Part shown: piece by piece, positions 33,701 through 45,775 of the stretch
How the letters are laid out: the number at the start of each line of letters is the position of its first letter
Numbering within the stretch: the stretch's first letter is position 1
Source of the DNA: Pseudevernia furfuracea
Taxonomy: Eukaryota > Ascomycota > Lecanoromycetes > Lecanorales > Parmeliaceae
Assembly: GCA_022315425.1 (NCBI GenBank)
Contig: JAIUPT010000030.1
Span: forward strand, 1,258,819-1,322,818
DNA length: 64,000 nt
Reading direction: 5' to 3'
Translations under genes and position numbers: made by a program
Notes under the pieces: model-generated
The model's input: the letters and a program-made list of their open reading frames with translations, nothing else
Told to the model about the DNA's origin: nothing
Database searches by the model: none

Positions 33701-36327
33701 CTACATCCAATCCTTTGCAGTTCTCCTGATATCTAGATACTTTGCCACACAATCGTTTGCCAGGACTAGGTCTCCGTTCAGATGCATGATGGTAGCCTTC
33801 TTTGCCATCATCTCACACTGTCCTTTGACGTCCTCGATCCTCGAATATTCGTCAAACGATCGCCCAATGTTGTCTAGGGCCTTCGTCAGCTGTTCCTTGC
33901 GCGGCAGTGTCTCGGGTTTTGCCTGCCCAGCCATCCCCATATGAGAATCTGCAAGTAGGGAGAACGTCTGTGCTGACAAATTGCAGTCTTCGCACTCTAG
34001 AGTCTGCGGCATTATGCTTTCCAATAGTGTTGCAGCTGCGCTGAATTCCTTTAGGCTGATCAGGATCGCACATACTGCGCCGACGGCCTCCCAGAGCGCC
34101 GGCAATAACATAGCTCGATGTGCAAGGCTTGCAGCACGTAGAGCAACAGAGAAGCCTTTTTGTGGTATGCCTGCCTTGTCATAGATCCGCGCTTTCAGCG
34201 TCATCACTTTGATGCGCTGAAATATATCTGCCTCTCCATCGGTCATTTTGGTGGCTAGATTTTCCAGGATCTCCGTAGCTTTTGAATAGTCGCCACGCCG
34301 CACATTGAGGTCAATCTCCAGAACCAGGATACTGAATTGGAGATCTTGACCTAAATTTGGCGGGGCTTGTAGTTGGGCAAGGACTGTTTCGGCTGCAACC
34401 AAGTTGCCTCTGAGAACATATTAGATCGAACATCTTATAATATGGGCTTACAAACCGATGCAAGTGTCTCCGCAATTTGATTAGACCCAAATTCGATATC
34501 CAGTATTGAGAATTTCGAAGAGTCTTCAGAGTCTCCTCGTCGACCTCTTCCATGCGAGTAAGAGCATCCTCGTATCGTCCCCTTTGAGCAAGCTGTCCAA
34601 TATTCTCAGCAATTGAATATCTGAGTCATAACGGACATGCCTACCAATAGCGCGCTTTTGCAAATACAATGCACAACGTCTTCGACGGGAGACTGATCGG
34701 TGTAGCATTGAAGAAAGAGCTCTCCAGATAGCCAGGCTTGGCAGCTTACGCCTGCTCGTAGGTTCAGCGTCAGAAGATGACTTAGCAAGTTCTCAGAAAA
34801 CAGAGCACAGACCAAGTCTCCCGAAGATAGATGATTGCATCGACATCTGGCTGCCAACAGCATTTGGGACATTCTTTGTCACGTTGAGATGTGAAGATTT
34901 GAGGATGCTCTCAAAAGCTTGTGCTACGCTGTCACCCTATTTGAAAAACCATGTCAGCCAAAGATCACAGCTGGAGGTGAACTCGGTCCTGGTGCGATTC
35001 TTACATTGCTAAGGGCCAACTTGGCCTCGCTGAGCAAGGAAGTGCTTAAGAGACTCCACATGCTTGTCTCCTTAGCTTTTGCCTTCAGGAAAGCTAGAGC
35101 CTCTTTCTCTGTCCCCAGCACGCCTTTCTTCTGAACGTCGTCCATTTCTTCCGGATGTGCTTTACCGAAATGATACAGCCAGCTCAGGCTATAATTAAGA
35201 CATCCCATATCATTATTTTCCCTCGCAGTGGATATAGTCTCTTGCATTGCGATTAATGCTTCAGAGTGACACCCAAAGTCTGCATGAAGGATGGCAAGAT
35301 TGAGCAGAGCATACTGATAGAAAGTACGGTCCCGATTGTGCATGGTATAATCAAAATAGCGGTGCAGATTGTCGAATGATGATGGATAATCGCCTGATCT
35401 CCATGCGTCAAGGAATCTGACAAGCATTGAGTAATCTGTGCAATATTTTAGAAACCATACTCACGTTACATAGTGGGACGAGCTAGGCGCGGTCACGCCG
35501 GTGTCAAGCATGGCTCGGAACTTGGCCTTCATTGCCTGGGGAAGCCGGTTACCCATTCCTACTGCCCAATCAGCATGCACTTAACGATACGATCAACCCC
35601 ACACCATACTTTGCATCTGGTCAATCTGATATTCTAGAAGCTTTTCTACGTCTTCTGTACTAATACTTGCGTCATGGTTAATTCCACGGGCAAGTTCATC
35701 GTAGGCAACATCAGTCAGTCGATCTCCCAAATCTAAATGTTCCTCTTGTAGATTTGCATCGAAGCTGAAGTGACCCGCGGCCTGGTTTCTTTTCTTCCAC
35801 TGTGGGAGCGTTGGTGCGCGGTATGCGACAAAATTTCTCCACAACGTTACGCCGTCATGAAATTGCAGTCTCGTGAACTCAAGTTGGGCTCTTCTAACGA
35901 AGGATCCTAGCGGTGAGGCTCGAGATAGCCGCATGCAGTTAGGACTGGACTCAATTCTATCCTCGGCATGGTGCTGCTGCTCCTCTGGCGTATTTCGTAG
36001 CAGTGACGCAAGGGTGTGAAAAAAAACATGTAAGGCGTCGAACGAATTCAGCTTCCACAGTTTGTCCAGCAGTAGATCCCAAACAGTCCTCCCCGGTCTT
36101 CCAGAGACATGGCTGATAGTGGCTTTCTGGAAGTCTTCAATAGCAAGCGTAAGATGGCGCGATTGCAGGGATGACTTATTTTGAGAATTTGACGAGCTGA
36201 ATGGAAGGACGTGAGAGGCAAGGAAGGATAAAATGGGGATAGTTGCCACTGATGGAACCACAGATTCGGTGTACAGCGATATCAAGGCAAGAAGCCCAAT
36301 TTTGGACGGCGTCAGATAACGCGACAT
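33701..36327 (-). CDS. APC5: Anaphase-promoting complex subunit 5
   Basis: Multi-exon gene starting MSRYLTPSKIGLLALISLYT (ATG 36327), the diagnostic Apc5 N-terminus. Recognisable later parts are FRDLQFHDGVTLW-like segments in exon 1 and the TPR-like SFDNLHRYFDYTMHNRDRTF, YQYALLNLAILHADFGCHSEA and ALIAMQETISTARENNDMGC repeats. The C-terminal helical region ends in YLDIRRTAKDWM. Apc5 is a scaffold TPR subunit of the APC/C ubiquitin ligase in the nucleus. At least five introns separate the frames at 36327-35593, 35427-34954, about 34872-34606, 34553-34430 and 34402-33701; some middle junctions are not resolved. APC5 next to COX13 and APN2 is the usual MAT-flanking arrangement. Confidence 0.88.
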
Positions 36328-37018
36328 GCTACAATGAGACTAAGTCAGGGGAGTGGCATAGCGTGGTCATTCCTCAATATAGAGCCTCTCAAGTCAAACT
36401 CGAAACACAAGAAGATGGGAAGGTCGAGTGATGTTTAGGCGGTGTTGTTGTGAACGGCTCCAATCAAGTCGCAAGACCGATGATAAGATACCTATTAACA
36501 CTCTGGGGAAGCCGCTATCATATTGTATAAATCCAGCCATGCAGTACGTTAAGTAAAACAGCAGCTCATCAGTTATTGGCCTTGGTCACTACGATTGTGC
36601 TATGTAGTCTGTAGACAATACTTCGCTCATAGCCTGGTGAACGCTTGCGACCAACACAGACCATGTGTCGTCTACGGCCAACTCCTCGCTAAATGTAGTA
36701 GAGCGCATGTCTCAACCTCCAAGTTCCCTGTTAATACAGACACATCTCTCCGGCTACGACCTCTAATGCCCGTATCTAACGGTCATAGATAGAGTCGGCG
36801 TCGAAAACCGAAGCAAATACTTCCAGTGAGAAAGAAATTTCCGTTCTTTCCCCTGGATAGACAACCCGGACCAGGGTAGAAAAGCCAGAGAAGCTAAGGA
36901 AGCTGGCGAGCCTTTTTCACTTGTACGTATTGATCTCTGTGCCACAGCAGATCAGGCGCTAGATTTTGGCAGGCCTGCCCAATCGTGCTCTAAAAGAGTC
37001 GAGCTTGCAATACTGAAA
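36328..37018. other. intergenic spacer
   Basis: APC5 promoter region and the 3' region of the CIA30-like gene. No open frame of note, no RNA gene recognised. Confidence 0.5.
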
Positions 37019-37833
37019 TTATACTGCTTTTTCCAAGCCTTCTGCCTTCCCCAGTGTGTCGTCCCTCTCGTCACCGTTTGTGGCCCACACCCTGCTGATA
37101 GCCAGATCAAACGGTCCAGGAACACGGTCCGTAAGACTCATGCCCACGGTCCGAATTTTCTGCCTCAACATCTCAGTCTGCGGCTCCACCACCTCTCCGT
37201 GATTTGTCCTGACAAAGGCGTTGATTTCAATGAGCACCGTCTCCCACTCGCCTAGCTTTTGAGCATGCAACCGGTGTTGATGTAAATCGGTATGCACTAT
37301 AGATTCTGTTTGCACGTTCACAAAGTATTTTCTTCCATCCGACTTAACTCGAAGCGCAAGGTAGGTGTACGGGTCAATGTCCCAAAGGCTCTTACCAAAT
37401 AGTGTAGGCGGACGGTCCTTATTGCGCCAACCAGTATAGCCTGTGCGCTGTACTTGCGGCCTATTCCGCGGAAGGTCTGTAGATATTGAACCGTGGAAAC
37501 GAGCATATGCTGGTTGTGGAGAGGTTCCCGGAATGTGATCCAGGGAAGCATTAGAGAAGCCTCCTATGTCAGCATCTGACATGGTTTTGCAGGCCGAAAC
37601 AATGTCAGGGTCTGATAAATCCAGGAGAGAATATGGGGTCGTTGGGCCACGGATGCCTTCTTGAGTCAAGGCTGCATAGTCCAGAGCGTTAGCTACCGCT
37701 GCGATTTCTAGAAAAACATTCGAGGTAGTAGCAGTACATCAAAGGAGGGCGTACCGATCTTGGTAAACCTCTTCAACTCGTCCAGGCTTCGTTTTGCGAA
37801 GCCTAAAGCAAGCAGACGTGATGAAGCTCGCAT
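37019..37833 (-). CDS. CIA30-domain protein (NDUFAF1-like complex I assembly factor)
   Basis: Two exons (37833-37755, 37707-37019) encode 255 residues. The first exon gives MRASSRLLALGFAKRSLDEL, a basic N-terminus compatible with mitochondrial import. The body contains LLDLSDPDIVSACKTMSDAD, IGGFSNASLD, ARFHGSIST, TGYTGWRNKDRPPTLFGKSL and YLALRVKSDGRKYFVNVQTE, then VGMSLTDRVPGPFDLAISRV. This is the galactose-binding-like CIA30 fold. In Neurospora, CIA30 binds the large membrane-arm intermediate during complex I assembly. The 47-bp intron has GTACGC and TTTCTAG ends. Confidence 0.9.
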
Positions 37834-39164
37834 GGTTCAGAGTAGACAGATCCTTAATTTGTGGTATATATCTGTTTTGTTATCTTGCAGCTGGTTCGAT
37901 GTATGTCTGAGAAGTGATACCACAAAAGTATTTCATGAAATCCTAAAAGAAGCTGTCGACATTTGATTGGATACTGTGCCGATGGCAGGATACAATTTAA
38001 TGATAAATTGATTGTGAAGTGTGATTGTGGAGTTTTTCAGTGGTCTAAGATTGACCGTCTAAGATCGTGGATTGACCATCTAAGATTGATCGTCTATCGC
38101 GGCAAGATAAGATTATCCTATCGAGCCTATGATATACGACTACTGTATCAAAAAAGTGAATCCAGTGACATCGGAGGTCTGATATCAAATTCAAAGCATT
38201 GTGTCTAGTAACCAAAGGTTTCCGTTTTCTCACAAGCTTCATTCCGCAGCTATCAGCCTGAGCTATGACATATAAATCACAAGGTCTCATCAATATCGAT
38301 GCAGTAGAACATAGACATCCTTTACAGATTGGGTGAGGGCAGAGAGCGATGTGGAAGAGAATTGTTTCTTCCTGCCACGTGCACTTCTATACGCGTTATG
38401 AAATGGTAATTCCAGACTTGTAGGTAAGAGCTCGAGCTCTAAAGCTGCGGGCATGCAAAGACTACACTGAGCTGATCGTCATTCGCGATAGATCAATAGG
38501 TACGTTCTGAAGTATTGTTAGAGATTGATCTTTGTAAGAGCTGGTGAGTAGATCTCCATTGTACCAATTGAAATTACGTATGACTGCAATGGACATACAA
38601 CACTAATACGACCCGGGTGGGACACGTCCATCTTGCTTCCATAGAAGAGTAAAGTACTTACTTCAGTTCCTCGATCCACCTCTTAGAGACATGCTAGCCA
38701 GTGTGCGGATCTAGCGTCCTTTGGAATTGCTAATACTTTGAAGCCCTACCACCACAGTCATATTCGTCTAGCCACTGTTGGTAGTATTAGCAGAGCTTAA
38801 GCCGCTTCAAACTCGATTAGCGAGTCACAAGGATCTCTCACAAAGGCAAAGTATTACAGTAGCGTTGAAGAGACAGTGCCAATGCAAGATGGATTAGTAT
38901 ATAAGGGTCCTATTCCCCTTCAATATCATCTCCCCCTCTTCTTCTTTTCCCTTCCACCCACACGCTTGTACTCAATAGTCTTGTAGGCACTGCTGTAAGC
39001 TCTCTTATCATCTCAATCATCTTCAAGCAAAACACACAGTCACCTCCTCCACCGTTCGCAAGACTACACTCACTCGGAACGAACTTCTCCGCTCTTTTAC
39101 ACTCCTTGTGCCATACTGTATCATCTCCAAACAAACATCAGAGCACCTTGTACAGCAAAGCAGC
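37834..39164. other. 1.3 kb intergenic region
   Basis: No supported gene. Around 38047-38095 there is a short array of related units (TCTAAGATTGACCGTC, TCTAAGATCG, ATCTAAGATTGATCGTC). From about 38930 the sequence becomes strongly pyrimidine-rich, as expected of the promoter and leader of the RNA-binding protein gene that follows. Confidence 0.5.
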
Positions 39165-41562
39165 ATGACTCACTCACCAGCTACACCAGACAAAGCTGGC
39201 ACGCATGCCAATGACTCTGAATCCAAGGCGCCGCTGACCTCCACCGACAAGCTTACCTCTACCTCCAAGGTGAAGCGGACATCTCTTACCGAGCCTTCAC
39301 CTGCAAGCACCTATGGCGATACCATTGCTGGTGGTAGTTCTCCCGCTACTCCACTGGACGTCGGCAGCCATGGTAAGTGCATGCGTTCTTCTTTTGCTCG
39401 TCATTTACCTCGCTCTGTCTCTTGCCTAGCACCACAACTCTCAGTCTCGTTCGGGCTTGACAATTGCCCATCCGTTCTTGAAGCCAGAAAAGTACCTTTC
39501 GTTGTTTACCCTTGATGCACACTCCCCTTTTGATGGCTCAGCTAACCGGCCAAGATCACCACATGGCAGGTTTGATACACTCTCTGCAGGCTGCGCAGAT
39601 CGACCCTGCCATTGAGACCATCTCGGGATCTCCAATGACAGCTCGCGATGGGAAATATTTTCCACAATTGGAGCGGCGTGTAGACCGAAGCATCTTCACA
39701 GAAGCTCAGCTGAGTCCATCCAAGACCAGTAATCTCAATCGCAATGCGTCTACAACCTCATCCCCGAGCACCGATCGTGTCAAGAATATCCGTGAGAGCC
39801 CCAGTTGGCGTAACAAGGACGGGAACTTCGTACGTCGCTCTGGCAATCAAGGAGAAGACCCTTTCGTCTCCAGTGCCAATGCTGGGCAGTCTCACGGTCA
39901 AGGCAAGTCACCACTCTCTCAGATCAATTCAGTTTGCTTACTTTCCAAGGCAACAATACATCCTTCAGCCCCCGTAGTGATCGAACAGGGGTTCCGCTCT
40001 CCAATGACAACGCTCAAGCCATGCTGCCACCAAGAGCTTGTGTCTTCGTCGCAAAGTAAGCTCAAACCCTTCCATGGAGACACATCGCTGACAAAGCAAA
40101 GTCTTGTTCAGACACAGTCTGATGATCAGCTTGAGCATCATGTGCACATTGCGTTTCTCCAATATGGCACTTGCTATGTCAAGATTAGACGTGACGCACG
40201 GGGTATGCCGTTTGCTTTTGTTCAATACGAGGTAAGCCTAAGACTTGCAGGGAGCACTTCCCATGCTCACACTACTAGGATGAGAACGATGCTCAGCGCG
40301 CTATCGCTGTCGGTCGAGGTATGCTCATCAACGGTCGTCCATGCCGTACAGAGGTTGCCAAGGTGAACCGTAAGCTAGTCCCTTTGACTCTCCGCCATTC
40401 CATCCTGCTCTGACACTGTTGTACTACAGGTTCTTTGTACCTATCGAAGGTGTCTGGAGGCCCAATCTCCGAGACAGAAGCTCGCGACGTCTTGTCTCGT
40501 CACGGACCAATTGAGAGCGTTTGGTTGTGCTCACAGACTGACAAGGAGATGTTCCGTCTACCTGAAGGTATTTGGGTGAAGTTTGTCTACTTTCAGGATT
40601 GCCGTGACGCGCAAGCGGTGGGTTGGCCAAATTTTTGCTTTTCTCTACCTTTTGCTGACTTGTTGAAGATCTTTCGCGATCACCCCGTGTATAGACTTGA
40701 GCAGCCACCCTTGCCAGAAGAAGTTCGTTCTCGTCAAGGAGGCCGACAATACACGTCACTGTCTCCTATGCAGCGATCGAGTCCTGGCCGTATGTTGCCG
40801 TCGCCGCAGTCTGCATCTGGACGGGCAAATGCAGACCTGTGCTCCATCTTTGTGGGTAACTTGCCACCCGATTCCACGGATTCGCAACTTCGCGAAATCT
40901 TCTCAACGTTCGGTCCTATAATCCATGTGGAGATTGTCCGAAAGCCATCTGTGCACGGTACGTCAATTCTCCTTTCTATTTGCGCACGCGTCCATTAAGT
41001 TTCGGTAGCCGGTGTCAATGTCTTCGCATTCATACAGTACCTCAGTCCTGATATGGCGGTCGCTGCGGTCCAGGCGAGCCCTAGGATGTATGGGGTCGAT
41101 CGTCTTCGTGTTGAACGCAAAGAAATCAGCGGCACCTTCGCTCCCCGTGACCGCGTCTTCGCATCTGGTGGAAGTCCAGGCTCTCCATACTTCGCTGATT
41201 CTCATGAACAAATGGCGAATCTCTTACAGCGTGTCTATAATTTCGGTATGACCCAAGGAGCACAAACACAAGCCATGCCACCGCCGGTGTATGCTCCATA
41301 CCCGTACTATCAACCATACGATCTATCTCAATACGGGCAATTCGCCACGTCAGCCGCGCCGATCGACAACAACACTGCAGGAGGCCTGCAAACTCACAGC
41401 AATGGGTACCCAGCTCAAGCAATGGGCCACTTCCAGTATCCTCAAGCTCCCACCGCATACCTTCAGTACCCACAGCAGCCAGCACCTCGTCCCTACCAGT
41501 GGCCACCTGCGACTGCCAGCGCTGACAATGACAACGCATCACCGTCTAAAGGCGCTTTTTAG
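39165..41562 (+). CDS. RNA-binding protein with three RRM domains
   Basis: ATG at 39165 (MTHSPATPDKAGTHANDSES); the upstream in-frame GTG is not a start. A disordered Ser/Thr-rich N-terminus precedes RRM1 (GTCYVKIRRDARGMPFAFVQ with a later MLINGRPCRTEVAKVNR). RRM2 follows at SLYLSKVSGGPISETEARDV...GPIESVWLC, then RRM3 at CSIFVGNLPPDSTDSQLREI...GVNVFAFIQY. The C-terminus is rich in Pro, Gln and Tyr. Introns at 39373, 39492, about 40230, 40371, 40619 and 40959 are needed to keep frame. Two further possible introns (39897-39968 and around 40056) are multiples of three and open, so their splicing is uncertain. RRM1 and RRM3 carry aromatic RNP motifs (MPFAFVQY, FAFIQY). No named orthologue is recognised; a role in mRNA regulation is inference. 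Confidence 0.85.
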
Positions 41563-42616
41563 ACTTGTCAGGAGCTGGTCGCTCTTTCATCGTCAACTTG
41601 CTCGGGCCTGATCCTGGCCCAAATTCCGGCTTGCGAACCCTAGCCTTTTTCTCGACGTTGCACGTCTCAACTCGTCTCGATCATTGTTCGATATCCAGTC
41701 CGTGCGCCCTTTATTTTTCGATCTTCTTTGAGTGTAGTGTGTCATCGCGTGCCCTGGATATTCGGGTTCATCTTCGAGCTGGGATACCTGTGGAGCTTCG
41801 CGTACACTGGCTGAGGCTCAGACTATCTTTCTATTACTGCTGCGAAAATTCTTTCACGACAAAGGTATACTGCATGTAGCCCCGATTATGTTTGAAAAGA
41901 TCACGTCGCTAACAATAATTCAGCACGAGCACAAATTACATTATTCGCCCTATGGCTTAGTCCGGAGGCAGAGTGTTTTACCTTTCCATCTTCTGCGATT
42001 TTTCAACCACAGCGGCCTAGCTGGCTTCGCACGCGGAGGATAATATCTAAGGATCCAGATGACAATGTTTTAATACGGCGATCGTCCTTTCATCTTTTCC
42101 CCATCTATGTGTCAATTTCACTAGCTTTGGCCTCAAAGGCATTTGCAACATTCGCAACTTACATTCGCCAACAGTCAGCAAAAATCACAAGCTTTCATGA
42201 GCGATCATATAGAGCAGCATAGCACGGCTTCGGAATCAAGAATTTCATACTGACTCTCAATGCCTACAAGTAATTTGACAAGGACTTATTTTCATGCACG
42301 GCATAGCCAGGTCTAACTGTTGACGAGTTATATGTCTGACGTAGAAGAATTACGGCTTTAGGCACAAATGTATCAAGGACGATGCCTTCCACTACGAAGC
42401 TGAATCCTTTTCTCTCGCCTTTTCTCTCGCCTTTTCCCTCGGATCGTGGGCCAGAGCACCAACCGTTGCCAGTTCCTATGACTAATCATAGATACACGGT
42501 GGGGAAGAACGTCGGTCTGCGCGCAGCGCAGACCTGTTATTCGCAACCTTCCACAGAAGTACTTGTTACGAAAGGAGAAAGACGCTTTCGAATTGAGTGA
42601 CTGAAAACTACTTACA
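41563..42616. other. 1.05 kb intergenic region
   Basis: 3' region of the RRM gene and promoter of the symporter gene. Near 42405-42435 there is a small direct repeat (CTTTTCTCTCGC units). No gene supported. Confidence 0.5.
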
Positions 42617-45600
42617 ATGGGTCAGCCATCCTTCCAAGCCTCAAATGCCATCATCTACCTCACGTATGGCGCGTTTTTGTGCGTTCAACCCCACATCCTG
42701 CCCCGCACCAGACAAAATATGCTGACGGTGAGCGCCCTCGGAACGCAGAGTCTCGGGCCTCTATGTTGCGTATGTACATTTCATAAATGATCCTTCATAT
42801 TTGGTACTGCAATTGAGTCGCAAGACATGTTCCGAGAGCAAAGTGACCTTTTCTACTCTCGAGATCTATCTTATAACTCAATCAGAATCAACGCTGACCT
42901 CGGAAAGATGGTACTGGAGAAATCAGTCGAAATCAGAGTTCCTGGGGGCGAATCGTACACAAAAGGGTCAGATACAGCACACGTTCACTTCCTGCTCTTG
43001 GCTCCGACCGATTGGGCCCAACCTGGTGCTTGATGTGAGAAAGAAGCGGGCTAACCACTACTTAGCTATTCCTCTTGCCCTTAACTTCATCGCCTCGTGT
43101 GAGTGTACCCGGAACTTTCAAGCGCTCATTGCTTGAAGCGGCAGCAATGCTCCCAGCGCAAAGTCTTACCCGGCCTGCGCCAGCTGGGACACAAAGAATG
43201 GCAGACTCGAGTACCAGATCATGAATGGAACATCATGACCAGGTTCGTATTTGAAACATCAACGCAGGCCGATGCCCAGGGTCTACTTACCAGTGCTCAC
43301 CCAGTAAGAAGAGATGGGAAAGGAGATCATGGGCAAAGGTTTTGCGCGGCTTCACTACGGGTGCGGATTGCAAATTGGATCGAGCTGGATCCAACTCTTC
43401 CCTCTAGTTGTTGAGAGATCTGGCTAGGTTTGATTTGCATGAAGCTGAGATTAGTACCGTAATCACTCGATCAAGTTAATGCTTGCGTGAGAAACGTGAC
43501 TGCAGCCGCTTCCTCCTTTTGCCCCAGACGTTGGATTTTGAGCCCGCTGACCATGGGACATGTTCCACCTGCTACAGCCCTTGGATCGGGCATTCTGTTC
43601 TCTTATCCCGAAATTTCTACAATTGCTGGCGTCCAAGGCTTGATTGTCTATACACTCTCTTCGTCGTTGCCACTTTTGATATTCGGCTTTCTTGGGCCCA
43701 TTATTCGAAAAAAATGTCCAGAAGGGTTCGTCCTGACAGAGTGTGAGTGCACATTTCAGAGCAAATATTGCCTCACTTTGTGCCGCAAGACATGTTCCAC
43801 GAGCAGTAGGCGGGTTTCAACCCCCTAACCTGTCTTATAACCTGGGTGTTTTGCCTCAAGGAAGCCATGCTGACTCCGAAATGCGCAGGGACAAGACAGA
43901 GATAGTACGTATTTTCGGAGTTCATTTTCCTCTTCTGGACCAAACCTTGAGTCTTGAAACATGTCTCGAGAGTGTTTATTCTATAGGCATGTTCCAAGAT
44001 TCAGTATTCCCCCTCAAGTAGGCAATATTGACTCCGAAGTTATAATCCAGCGGCATTGTGACAGCCTTGTATTTGAGTTTATTAACGTGAGTAATGATCA
44101 CTCGAGCGGCTTAAGGAGAAAATGCCAACATCATTACTCCAGACTCATCACATTGTTCCTCTATATGGTGGCAGAGCTCTCGGCGCTGCAGCAGATTATC
44201 AATGCTTTAACAGGGCTCAATGGTCTCCCTGCTGTCATTGTTGAGTGTGCAGTGACTACTACCTACACTTGTAAGTTGATTTGATGAGCCAATCATGAAG
44301 CTTTCCTTATTTCTACATAGCTCTGGGCGGGTTTCGCATATCGTTTATTACGGACAATATCCAAGGTGCTATGGTAGTCGGTTTAGTCATTCTAGCTGTC
44401 ATCACTGTTGGCGCTGAGACCCACATCGACAAGAGCCTTGTCGAATCTTCGGGCTTGCTCAAATCAAGCTTGCTCGGCTGGCAACTCATATATATTCTTC
44501 CGGTAGCCGTCCTGACCAACGATTTCTTTATTTCTGGATTCTGGATGCGCACGTTTGCTTCTAAGACAGACAAAGACTTGGTGATTGGAACTTCGATTGC
44601 GACTGTCGCTGTCACCTTTATCTTGGGTCTTGTCGGTGCAGCTGGACTCCTGGCGGCATGGACAGGTGCTTGGCCTGGTAATCCGCCACAAGATGGTGAT
44701 GTCGCCTTTTTCCTTCTGCTCGAGCAGCTTCCGAGCTGGGTAGTGGGCATTGTACTCGTGATGGTTGTGTCTCTAAGCACTGCCGCGTTTGACAGCTTCC
44801 AGTCGGCCATGGTTTCGACCGGATCCAACGATTTGTTTCGCAATAAATTAAACCTTTGGTGGATCAGATTGGCCGTCATATTAATTATCTTCCCAGTCGT
44901 GGTCGTAGCTCTTAAGAGCCCAGATATCTTGCAGGTTTACCTGATTTCTGATCTTGTAAGCGCTAGTTCGATCCCCGTGCTTGTCATTGGTGAGTCTACT
45001 TTTCGGAGTGTTTTCCCCCAATCCCTACGCATTCTGAGTCGTGAGGCATGCCTTGAGAGTATTTGTACTACTGTAAACATGTTTTGCGCCTCAAATCGCT
45101 ATCTAGAGAAAAAATGCTGACCCAGAAATTTTGAAGGCTTAAGCGATGCATGCTACTGGTGGCGAGGGTTTGAGGTTGTAGTTGGTGGCTTGGGTGGTCT
45201 ACTTACCGTCTTCATCTTTGGTACCATTTGTATGTGTTCCGACACCCTCATTTGGTCTCTTGGACCAAACCTTGAGTCTTGACATGTCTCGGGAGTTCTA
45301 ATTGCGAGGCATGCTCCAAGGCTCATTCCACCTTCAAACAGGCAATACTGACTGCGAAATCTTAATACAGACTTTGGCAACGCGCACGAAGGAGCGTATC
45401 TTCTACTGCTGGAGAATGGGCTATACGCGAACGATTGGAGTGCCTTTGGTCAGTCCTGCCACCGAGCATAAGTCTGGTCGGGTACTTCTTTGGCTGACGA
45501 GCATGTCTGTAGGCGCCTTCGTTGCGGCACCTGTTGGCGGTCTACTGTGGGGAGGTGGAGCATTTGCACTTCGCGTCGGATTTCAATGGATTCAAGCGAA

Positions 45601-45775
45601 GAGAAAGGGCCACAGATTTGACGCTTTCGATCGTCCTCCCCCTACACAGCCGCCACGATATACTAGTGGTGCGGGATCAGTCGACGAAGAGCACGAAGGG
45701 CACGAAGAGGCCGCAGAGCCCGAAGGGCGTGTTTCCCCAATCAGCATCAGCCCCAAGAAAAGAAAGTTCTTTTGA
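42617..45775 (+). CDS. Sodium:solute symporter family transporter
   Basis: Twelve exons: 42617-42678, 42749-42769, 42908-42966, 43066-43098, 43578-43742, 43889-43904, 44051-44086, 44143-44270, 44321-44989, 45137-45229, 45371-45448 and 45513-45775. They sum to 540 residues in one frame. The protein is polytopic: MGQPSFQASNAIIYLTYGAF, ALNFIASSLGSGILFSYPEI, GLIVYTLSSSLPLLIFGFLG, GFVLTEWTRQRYG and LYMVAELSALQQIINALTGL, then SLGGFRISFITDNIQGAMVV, LPVAVLTNDFFISGFWMRTF and a hydrophilic tail after LRVGFQWIQAKRKGHRFDAF. This is the SSS fold (TC 2.A.21) at the plasma membrane. The substrate is unknown; it resembles fungal proteins often labelled urea- or solute-symporter-like. It has unusually many introns, five of which share sequence. 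Exons of 21 and 16 nt occur. Confidence 0.88.
42770..42907 (+). repeat. introner-like intron 2 of the symporter gene (138 bp)
   Basis: Contains CGCAAGACATGTTCC near the middle, TCTTATAAC, and GCTGACCTCGGAAAG at the 3' end. All three blocks recur in order in intron 5 of the same gene. Confidence 0.65.
43743..43888 (+). repeat. introner-like intron 5 of the symporter gene (146 bp)
   Basis: Shares CGCAAGACATGTTCC, TCTTATAAC and GCTGACTCCGAAA-type blocks with intron 2, and the TGACTCCGAA terminus with intron 6. Confidence 0.7.
43905..44050 (+). repeat. introner-like intron 6 of the symporter gene (146 bp)
   Basis: Shares TGGACCAAACCTTGAGTCTTG, ACATGTCTCG and GGCAT-G-TCCAAG with intron 10, then GGCAATA-TGACT-CGAA. 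Alignable over most of its length with intron 10. Confidence 0.8.
44990..45136 (+). repeat. introner-like intron 9 of the symporter gene (147 bp)
   Basis: More diverged member. Shares the TTTTCGGAGT start with intron 6, TGAGTCGTGAGGCATG-CTTGAGAG in the middle and TGCTGACCCAGAAATT at the 3' end. Confidence 0.55.
45230..45370 (+). repeat. introner-like intron 10 of the symporter gene (141 bp)
   Basis: Closest partner of intron 6: TGGACCAAACCTTGAGTCTTG, CATGTCTCGGGAG, GGCATGCTCCAAGGCTC and GGCAATACTGACTGCGAAAT in the same order and spacing. Confidence 0.8.

Noticed and set aside
38045..38293. Short repeated ATTGACC/GATCGTC units as a possible CRISPR-like array
   Set aside because: Units are few, overlapping and without regular spacers; the genome is eukaryotic.
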